NCBI RefSeq assembly: GCF_001434055.1
Contig: NZ_AZCZ01000005.1
Span: forward strand, 1 to 64,000
Direction: 5' to 3'
DNA length: 64,000 nt
Source of the DNA: Levilactobacillus parabrevis ATCC 53295
GTDB taxonomy: Bacteria > Bacillota > Bacilli > Lactobacillales > Lactobacillaceae
Shown here: one piece after another, positions 58,291-64,000 of the stretch
Position numbering within the stretch: the first letter of the stretch is position 1
Layout: each line of letters starts with the position of its first letter
Notes under the pieces: model-generated
Database searches by the model: none
Told to the model about the DNA's origin: nothing
What the model saw: the letters and a program-made list of their open reading frames with translations, nothing else
Made by a program: the position numbers and the translations under genes

Positions 58291-58326
58291 TGAAAGCTGG
58301 TTACTGTTCATAAAACGATATCGTTA

Positions 58327-59574
58327 TTACTGGTTCAATTGTAAAGTCGCATCAAAATCTTTGTAAGCATCATCGTCATCCATGTCGTCAGTATCGTAAT
58401 CTGCTGACCATTTCAAACGAATACTGGTTAAGTCAGACACGTCGTCCAGCTTCGGCAGTAAGAAGTAAATATTACCATCCGTTTGCGTCCCGGAGTCTAA
58501 TTCACCATCGAAGTCATCACTATCGGACATGTCGGCATCGACTTGTTGGCCATTACTGGTACTGAGCGTGGCTTGCGTGGGGTAGGCGTCAATATCGCGA
58601 CCAGCATCGATGGCCATATGGACTTTGACAATGCCATTGAAGGAAGTCTTATCGTGACCGCTCCCTTCAGAATACTCGCCATCAGTTTGGTAAACCGTGA
58701 CCTTGTCGATGCTAAATGTTGATTCAGACCAAGTTTCAGAATAATTCAGTGAGTAGCTTTGCTTATCAGCAATATCAATAGTGGAATCATCTAAGTCAAT
58801 TGAATCAGTGCTGGTGGAATCAGAATCGCTATCGGTGTCAGTATCATCACTCGTTGAGGAATCTTCCGAATTACTGCTGGTACTAGTCGTGTCATTGTAT
58901 GACGATAACTCACTGTCAGCAATAACCTGGGCCGAGTAGCCAAAGGTAATCGTAAGGACAATCGTCACAAGGGCCAGAATAACCCAGGTCCACCATTGCT
59001 TGACCCAGGGTTTGTGGGGCGTTGCTGATTCGAAACGGGTCCCGGCAGCGTTAGACTTTTGCGCGAGGAGAACGATGACCACGATCGAACCAACGATAGG
59101 AATCAAAAGCAACCATAGAAAATGGCCTGACCGATTTGTATCGTGAAGTCGCCGAATCTCAGCAGTGAATAGACCAATAGTCGTGAGCGCGTAGATGATT
59201 GCTAGTAAGAATAGAATTACTGGCCAGATAATGTTGGCAGAGTAGGCCATTTGTTTCAGAACGGGAGATAAACAAAGGTTTAAGATCACGCCGATAATAA
59301 AGATGTCCAGGTATAGCCACCAAAAGTCAGCTCGGTCTAGTCGTTTGGAGATGGTGAAAAGATCGCGCATACTTAGCTTGAGCGCTGTTAGCATATTAGG
59401 TTTATCTGGCTTGTCAGAGTGCGGCGCGTTGCGGTGGTCAGTTTCGACGGGTGTCGTCTCAGTAGCCATGTTTGAAACATTGGTTTGTTCCGTGCCACAG
59501 AATGGGCAGAATCTGACCCCAGCAGGAATCTCCTTGCCACAGTGAATACAGTACATTTTAGGCTTGTCAGTCAT
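58327..59574 (-). CDS. Zinc-ribbon / DUF805 membrane protein with acidic extracellular domain
   Basis: A 415-residue modular protein. Residues 8-30 form a zinc ribbon (CIHCGKEIPAGVRFCPFCG), about 65-165 are a DUF805 membrane unit with three helices (IRRLHDTNRSGHFLWL is diagnostic), a further helix lies near 185-205, then a linker of almost only Ser, Asp and Thr (about 225-255) and a beta-rich acidic domain ending ATLQLNQ. The last domain probably faces outside. ATG with GGAGG upstream. Function unknown. Confidence 0.88.
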   Translation of the reverse strand: MTDKPKMYCIHCGKEIPAGVRFCPFCGTEQTNVSNMATETTPVETDHRNAPHSDKPDKPNMLTALKLSMRDLFTISKRLDRADFWWLYLDIFIIGVILNLCLSPVLKQMAYSANIIWPVILFLLAIIYALTTIGLFTAEIRRLHDTNRSGHFLWLLLIPIVGSIVVIVLLAQKSNAAGTRFESATPHKPWVKQWWTWVILALVTIVLTITFGYSAQVIADSELSSYNDTTSTSSNSEDSSTSDDTDTDSDSDSTSTDSIDLDDSTIDIADKQSYSLNYSETWSESTFSIDKVTVYQTDGEYSEGSGHDKTSFNGIVKVHMAIDAGRDIDAYPTQATLSTSNGQQVDADMSDSDDFDGELDSGTQTDGNIYFLLPKLDDVSDLTSIRLKWSADYDTDDMDDDDAYKDFDATLQLNQ

Positions 59575-59971
59575 GAAAAATCCTCCAGTTATATGTATAC
59601 AGCTTTTAAGGTCTTCGGTATTTGGACGAAAATATTGCTAGTAAATCGGGGCCTCAGGTAATTTAAAGTTTAAGCATTAGCAGGTTTAGATTCAAAAATA
59701 GAGGATTTAAGGTTGGCAAAAAATACGACAATATTAAGAATACTACGGGATTTGGATAATTAAAAGTGATATTTGTATAAATATTCTAAATATTGGGGAT
59801 GTTACTGACTGTTATGGCAGTTATTTAACGCTTTGCCTGAATATAGCACGAAATAGTTTTGTTTCGTTCATAAACTGGCCTGCCCAGACAAGTCGACTTA
59901 TAGCCGTTTTCCGAACAACAATGGTAACCTACAAGCATACTAGACAACGTATCATCAAGGGGGAGTTTCCA
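59575..59971. other. AT-rich intergenic region
   Basis: 397 bases between divergent genes. AT-rich with several A and T runs (59690-59830) and no frame with a ribosome binding site. It must hold both promoters, but none is clear enough to claim. Confidence 0.5.
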
Positions 59972-60214
59972 ATGACGAAAGGATTAGCATTTCGGTTTCA
60001 CGGGGGTGCCACGGCCTTTATTGACCGGTTGGCAGTGGTGATCGATGATTTAGACGATGGGGACATTCAGTTGCTCGATCAGATTACGCAGTGGTCCTGG
60101 ACCAATGACTGTGTGATTCCCAATGGGGGCATTCAGTTGTCGGCCGAGGAAGTTGAACATCGTCTGGAAAAGTTCAGTCAGCTTGAATTGCTCGACTATG
60201 GCAGTCGGGTGTAA
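59972..60214 (+). CDS. Small winged-helix-like protein, paralogue 1
   Basis: An 80-residue protein not assigned to a named family. It is similar to the protein at 60801-61061: F-x-F-x2-G-x2-AF-x2-RL-x2-VID-x-LD-x3-I-x-L aligns without gaps, and both then carry a helix-turn-helix-like stretch (LSAEEVEHRLEKFSQLELLD here). This suggests small winged-helix proteins, perhaps regulators. ATG at 59972 with AGGGGGAG six bases upstream; the frame opens at 59921. Ends at a terminator. Confidence 0.75.
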   Translation: MTKGLAFRFHGGATAFIDRLAVVIDDLDDGDIQLLDQITQWSWTNDCVIPNGGIQLSAEEVEHRLEKFSQLELLDYGSRV

Positions 60215-60220
60215 ACAAAG

Positions 60221-60253
60221 AGGGACGCTACTCATGGCGAGTGGCGTCCCTTC
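60221..60253. terminator. Terminator after paralogue 1
   Basis: AGGGACGC (60221-60228) pairs with GCGTCCCT (60244-60251), inner ACTC/GAGT pairs. Possibly bidirectional. Confidence 0.8.
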
Positions 60254-60265
60254 TATCATTCATGA

Positions 60266-60373
60266 TTAATCTTCTGCACGTTCATCGTGGAGCGTCCGTA
60301 ATAGCACACAGATTGCAATGAGGTGCAAGATAATTGAAATAATATTCAAACACTTAGTTGTTTTCCGAATCAT
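60266..60373 (-). CDS. Small membrane peptide (35 aa)
   Basis: A 35-codon frame, MIRKTTKCLNIISIILHLIA then ICVLLRTLHDERAED, with one transmembrane helix (about residues 8-26), a basic start and a charged tail. AAGGGGG lies five to eight bases before the ATG, a strong ribosome binding site for so short a frame, and the stop falls 13 bases from a terminator hairpin. The topology recalls small hydrophobic type I toxins, but no family motif and no antisense RNA were identified. Confidence 0.6.
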   Translation of the reverse strand: MIRKTTKCLNIISIILHLIAICVLLRTLHDERAED

Positions 60374-60456
60374 GCAGAGACCCCCTTCGTGGCTACCTTC
60401 AGTGTAGCCGTTTTAGAGGCCGCTGCCTAGGCCTAATTGCTAAATGCAGCAAACGC

Positions 60457-60654
60457 CTAAGCTTGCGGATGAATCTCCAATACCGGGTGCCGTTTTGTCC
60501 CGGTCAATTCCACGTGGAGGTCATCGTGGGCGGCCAGTTTTTCCTGAATAGTTGCCACTTCTTCCTCGGTGAAACCCTCGACATCGTACATCAAGTTGCG
60601 CTTGGCCGGGAGCTTGGCAACCTTAGCTAGAATTGTCTTGATCAGTGTATCCAT
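60457..60654 (-). CDS. Unrecognised 65-residue protein
   Basis: Not recognised. A soluble protein with MDTLIKTILAKVAKLPAKRN, a helix rich in Glu (GFTEEEVATIQEKLAAHDD) and a final strand VELTGTKRHPVLEI, so likely alpha-beta. ATG start with AAAGGAG ten bases upstream. Same strand as the 35-residue peptide gene, 83 bases before it, so the two may share a transcript. Confidence 0.7.
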   Translation of the reverse strand: MDTLIKTILAKVAKLPAKRNLMYDVEGFTEEEVATIQEKLAAHDDLHVELTGTKRHPVLEIHPQA

Positions 60655-60800
60655 GATGCATCGTCTCCTTTATCATTATTATCAGTTGGTTGGTCAATCA
60701 CGCTATCATAGTCAGCGCTTCACAGCTCCAATTAGTTACCGCCGTGATAAGCTAAGGCTAAGCTATTTTGGGGTAATTAATCTTGGGGGAGATGAAATTG

Positions 60801-61061
60801 ATGGAATTTGAATTTAAGAATGGCGTTCACGCCTTCAGTCGGCGGTTGAATCAGGTCATTGATCATCTGGATGCAACGGAAATTGCGTTGATTGAAACAC
60901 TGCTAGACATTGCCGTTGCACCAGAACAACCCATGACGGTCAAGGCGCTTCGTGAAAAACTGGGGATTACCACCGCCGAGTTATCGTTTTACCTGTCGCG
61001 ACTGGTGCACCTGGATCTCATTACCTGGACGCCTGAAGAGTCCACCGTTGTTGCCAATTAA
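60801..61061 (+). CDS. Small winged-helix-like protein, paralogue 2
   Basis: An 86-residue paralogue of the protein at 59972. The first 34 residues align with it (FKNGVHAFSRRLNQVIDHLD); the second half is a clearer winged helix: PMTVKALREKLGITTAELSF followed by YLSRLVHLDLITW. This reads like a MarR/ArsR-type DNA-binding unit lacking extra helices. ATG at 60801 is nine bases after GGGGGAG; earlier starts at 60783 and 60792 overlap it. Ends at a terminator shared with the convergent gene. Confidence 0.75.
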   Translation: MEFEFKNGVHAFSRRLNQVIDHLDATEIALIETLLDIAVAPEQPMTVKALREKLGITTAELSFYLSRLVHLDLITWTPEESTVVAN

Positions 61062-61097
61062 GAAAGCGCGTAGGGCCACTGGTCTTACGCGCTTTTA
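61062..61097. terminator. Bidirectional terminator
   Basis: AAAGCGCGTAG (61063-61073) pairs with TTACGCGCTTT (61085-61095) with one wobble. Confidence 0.85.
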
Positions 61098-61103
61098 GCT
61101 GTC

Positions 61104-61466
61104 CTATTCCCGTTCGGCATCCTCTGCCAGCTCCAACCAAATCGTGAGTTGAGAGGGGATGTAGTCCGGCCACGCTTCCATCTTCTTCGCACAACGTTTG
61201 AGCAGATGACTCTGTCCATCGTTGGCGAGATCATCGAAGACGGTGAGCGCCTGTGAATTGTCTTCCAAGTCCGTGATCAACGTTGGTAGCTGATGCTTCC
61301 ACTCTTCAATCAAATCTTGATAGATCACAATCCGTCGTGCTAGTAGAATCGTATAGTCGACGCCCTCAACGTGTAATTGCTTGACGAAGCGGTCGTATTC
61401 ATTGAAGACGGCCGTTTGAGCGCGTTGCCAATCAGTCTTGGTAAGTTCAATTTTCTCATTTCTCAT
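61104..61466 (-). CDS. Unrecognised 120-residue helical protein
   Basis: Not recognised. Soluble, mostly helical, acidic, rich in Trp (WQRAQTAVFNEYDRF, IEEWKHQLPTLI, EAWPDYIPSQLTIWLE). No signal peptide or known catalytic motif. ATG at 61466 chosen because AGAGGA lies seven bases upstream; the frame extends to 61490. Alone on its strand between the two small paralogues and the nuclease pair. Confidence 0.7.
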   Translation of the reverse strand: MRNEKIELTKTDWQRAQTAVFNEYDRFVKQLHVEGVDYTILLARRIVIYQDLIEEWKHQLPTLITDLEDNSQALTVFDDLANDGQSHLLKRCAKKMEAWPDYIPSQLTIWLELAEDAERE

Positions 61467-61619
61467 ATGCTCATCCTCTTGTCGTTTCATAATTTATGTA
61501 ATGCCGATTTGTCGATGCAAATCAGATTGATTACGAAACCGTATCCCTCAAATAGTATAGCATTATCTCCAAGAATGGTAAGCAAACTTGCAAATTAATC
61601 GTACCCGCGGTCGAAGCCA

Positions 61620-62492
61620 TTAACTTACACGACTATATCCAATGGTGTAATCAATGGTATAACCGGGTTCGACATTGAAAATATAAACGTTAAAATGAAC
61701 CGCGTTGGAGCCAATGGACTGGGCACGCATCTGCACCCCTCGAGCGACGAGCTCATTACCCTTGAAGATTGGTGTCACTGCGTAGCGAACGTAGTGGCTC
61801 TTGCTCTCCTTGAGGTAGGTTGCCACGTCCATTTCGTTGTGGAGCATGCAGGGACTGTTCAGCGTTCGGGTTCCCGTCATCAGATTCTTAGGATTGTTAT
61901 TTTGCCCGGTAAATTGATAGCCGATCAAGTGGCTACGGTTATAGAGCCATCCGTGGCTGGTTCGCTTGTTATGCCAACCCGTTGGATCGACCGTCAGTGT
62001 TTCTCGTTTAGCGCTAGGCATCAGCGACTGATTCAGAAGGGCGGCTGCACCGGTGACCCGGTTCAAGCTGTCCAGGTTGTGATAGGTTGCCCAGGCACCA
62101 TTCTTCGTGGACAGTTCGGCCCGGCTGAATCCAGGTTTATTCTGGTTGACGGTAATTTCCTGTTGCCCGCTGTAGGTCAGACTAGAAAGGTTGACTCCGG
62201 ATGATTTAGTCGTCGCTGGCGCAGAGGTCGTTGACTTGTGGGCAGCGGCTTTGTTGGCTGCCTTGAGACTGGCCTGCTGACTGTTGAGCTTGGATTGGCG
62301 TTTATCCAGCCGGGCCTTTTCAGTGGAATTAGCCCGCTCCAAACTGCTGGCTTTCTTCTGTGGACCGTGGTCGTACATAACCTTGGTACTGGAGCTAGCC
62401 GACTTGGCGGTCGATTTTTGCTGACCGCAGCCACTGAGGCCAATTCCGAGAATGGCCAATAGACTGGCGGTGAGTGTAATTAATTTTTTCAT
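61620..62492 (-). CDS. Secreted DNA/RNA non-specific endonuclease (lipoprotein)
   Basis: A 290-residue nuclease of the EndA/NucA type. The N-terminus is a lipoprotein signal with lipobox LSGC (Cys22); residues about 23-100 form a Ser/Ala/Lys-rich stalk; the catalytic domain contains the DRGH-like motif NRSHLIGYQ (His188) and, downstream, NNNPKNLMTGTRTLN with the metal-binding asparagine. Relatives degrade DNA at the cell surface for nutrition or uptake. The start codon overlaps the stop of the preceding gene (TAATG), so the two are coupled. No terminator was seen. Confidence 0.9.
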   Translation of the reverse strand: MKKLITLTASLLAILGIGLSGCGQQKSTAKSASSSTKVMYDHGPQKKASSLERANSTEKARLDKRQSKLNSQQASLKAANKAAAHKSTTSAPATTKSSGVNLSSLTYSGQQEITVNQNKPGFSRAELSTKNGAWATYHNLDSLNRVTGAAALLNQSLMPSAKRETLTVDPTGWHNKRTSHGWLYNRSHLIGYQFTGQNNNPKNLMTGTRTLNSPCMLHNEMDVATYLKESKSHYVRYAVTPIFKGNELVARGVQMRAQSIGSNAVHFNVYIFNVEPGYTIDYTIGYSRVS

Positions 62493-63133
62493 TAGCGCAG
62501 CGCCTTTCTATAGCCCGCCGCCTTGGCCTGGGCTTCCGTACTGAAATAAACGGCATTGCTACTGTTCATGTGGTAGCCGGCTTGGTCGGGGGTATGGTAA
62601 ATTTTAGAATTGCGATTACCAACGATTTTCTTCGCCTTGTTGGTATCAAGATCGCCTTGCTTGTGGCTGGCACGGCTCGTCTGGGTCGCTTGACTACTGG
62701 CTGCAGCGGCAGCTTGCTTGGCGGCCTGTGCTTCAGCCTTGGACACGGATCGTGCACTCGCCTTCGAGCTGGCAACTGCTTCGCTAGCGCTATCCGCACG
62801 GGACTCGCTAGCTGACTCGGAATCGGCCACCTGACTGTCGACCACGGCAAAGGCCTTGGCCTGACGGCTGGACGAGGCAGCCAGCTGGCGGGACTCGCTC
62901 TGGGCAGCGGTCAAACGCTGTGTGCCGACCTTGACCGTCTTCGTTTGGACCGTGGGCTGGCTGGCACCCAGCGCGACCAGTCCGCCAAAGACAAAGAGCA
63001 CAGTGCTGAGGGCCACCAGCCATTTACGATGGTGGGTAAACGCCCAGTAGCCACCGCCAGCACAGGCGGCTAGCCAAATAAGTGTGAGAAAAATGATGAG
63101 CCACTCCTTTATGTAGATTGAAATTCCTAACAT
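62492..63133 (-). CDS. Membrane protein with C-terminal sunset-like domain
   Basis: A protein of about 200 residues: two membrane helices (WLIIFLTLIWLAACAGGGYW and VALSTVLFVFGGLVALGA), a long Ser/Ala/Glu coiled stalk (about 75-160), then KIVGNRNSKIYHTPDQAGY ending YFSTEAQAKAAGYRKAL. That last unit is like the small domain found after nuclease domains in other Gram-positive proteins. The start is unsure: ATG at 63133 follows a hairpin and no ribosome binding site, while AAAGGAG lies downstream, before in-frame ATC and ATT codons. Coupled to the nuclease gene. Confidence 0.75.
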   Translation of the reverse strand: MLGISIYIKEWLIIFLTLIWLAACAGGGYWAFTHHRKWLVALSTVLFVFGGLVALGASQPTVQTKTVKVGTQRLTAAQSESRQLAASSSRQAKAFAVVDSQVADSESASESRADSASEAVASSKASARSVSKAEAQAAKQAAAAASSQATQTSRASHKQGDLDTNKAKKIVGNRNSKIYHTPDQAGYHMNSSNAVYFSTEAQAKAAGYRKALR

Positions 63134-63332
63134 AGCGGCTTCAGCCGCTGCTAGGGTGAAGTTATGTTAAAACGTTCCCTCTAATTCTATGAGGTCAGTT
63201 GGCGGATTTCAAGCGAAACCTAGGCTTTTTGTTAAGTTTGGGGCCGACCAAGTTGAATTTAGTTTTAATTCCGTACAGGGAAAATAAAAAGGTCGCCACT
63301 AGGACGACCCACATTGTTACGGTATTAAACGG

Positions 63333-63710
63333 TTACTTTTCATCTTTCTTCAGCAACTCGACGATTTCCTTCAGGTATTTTTCCTCGCCGGTTGGTTCCG
63401 GTTCAGTCGTTTCTTCGGCTGGTTTTGGTAGCAGCTTATTCAATAGCTTGATCAGTAGGAAGACCACGAACGCGATAATTAAGAAATTGATGACGGAGTT
63501 GATGAATGCCCCGTAGCGGAAATGGGCCTTGCCGACCGTTAGGACCAAATCTGAAAAGTCAATGCTCCCGATGAAGATTCCCAGGAGGGGGTTGATCAGA
63601 TTTTCCACCAGCGAATTAACGATGGCCGTGAAGGCAGCCCCAACAATAACCCCAACGGCCAGGTCCATCACGTTGCCGCGGGCAATAAACTCTTTAAATT
63701 CCTTTATCAA
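63333..63710 (-). CDS. mscL: Large-conductance mechanosensitive channel
   Basis: Releases solutes during osmotic downshock. The 125-residue protein has the amphipathic N-terminal helix [20 protein letters not shown], the pore helix [20 protein letters not shown], a short loop and a second helix, then a charged C-terminal bundle ([17 protein letters not shown]). TTG start with GGGAGG upstream. Single gene. The 290 bases upstream to the window end are AT-rich and show no gene. Confidence 0.98.
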   Translation of the reverse strand: MIKEFKEFIARGNVMDLAVGVIVGAAFTAIVNSLVENLINPLLGIFIGSIDFSDLVLTVGKAHFRYGAFINSVINFLIIAFVVFLLIKLLNKLLPKPAEETTEPEPTGEEKYLKEIVELLKKDEK

Positions 63711-64000
63711 AATAATTTCCTCCCTCGCGACTCGGCGCCGCTTCGTTTACCCTCTATTTTTAACGATTTATTGATAAATTGCAACCGAAACGCGGCGGAG
63801 AGGTTTTTCGCTGGCTTTACCGATACTTTTACTTCGGTGGAAATAGTAAGGGGCGTTTGAGATTGTCAACTTCAATAGTCTAAAAATCTCCTACAATTTC
63901 ACGCTAAGTAATGGGAACAAAGACTACAGATTTTTAAAGATGCCTTAATACGGGCATTTCGGCCGATTTAAGGTTTCAATAAAACGCAAAAAATAGTATA

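Overview
The window is chromosomal DNA of a low-GC Gram-positive bacterium, almost certainly Lactobacillaceae and plausibly near Levilactobacillus (inference from gene content, a base composition near 50% GC, Gram-positive ribosome binding sites and TTG/GTG starts). Supporting markers are PolC-type DNA polymerase III, a CIRCE-controlled hrcA-grpE-dnaK-dnaJ operon, the mevalonate enzyme HMG-CoA synthase, a D-lactate dehydrogenase, a dltXABCD operon and LexA with a Gram-positive SOS box.

Layout. 1-4.9 kb: an exporter, a universal stress protein, a tRNA-Ser(CGA), an orphan TIR-like protein, nucleoside diphosphate kinase, a PspC protein and a histidine phosphatase, all on the minus strand. 5-17.3 kb: polyphosphate kinase 2, mvaS, nucleoside deoxyribosyltransferase, divergent lexA and ynzC/yneF-type genes, a heterodimeric ABC exporter, an acyltransferase, an RNA methyltransferase plus GIY-YIG protein, and D-LDH. 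19-47.4 kb: a long plus-strand housekeeping block: rpsB-tsf-pyrH-frr, an unrecognised gene, uppS-cdsA-rseP-proS, polC, rimP-nusA-ylxR-ylxQ-infB-rbfA, truB-ribF, hrcA-grpE-dnaK-dnaJ. 47.5-54.2 kb: dltXABCD (D-alanylation of teichoic acids) and lepA. 54.2-58.3 kb: a more AT-rich, decaying accessory patch with an ISL3-type transposase remnant, a frameshifted MFS gene and a carboxylesterase cut by one in-frame stop. 58.3-64 kb: a zinc-ribbon/DUF805 membrane protein, a cluster of very small genes including two paralogues, a secreted nuclease coupled to a membrane protein, and mscL.

The most unusual content lies between the housekeeping genes. Nine near-complete copies and one collapsed copy of a roughly 175-195 bp element occupy the large gaps (18.2-19.0, 27.8-28.4, 32.9-33.5, 39.5-40.0 and 42.2-42.4 kb). 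Each can be drawn as an outer stem P1 closing three hairpins P2-P4. Stem sequences differ completely between copies but stay complementary, while certain junction and loop bases are kept. That covariation points to a selected RNA (or single-stranded DNA) fold. Copies fall into two subfamilies and mostly sit as convergent pairs (+ copy, spacer, - copy).

Limits: everything here was read by eye. No database search, folding program or alignment was run, so family names rest on recognised motifs and positions within proteins are approximate.
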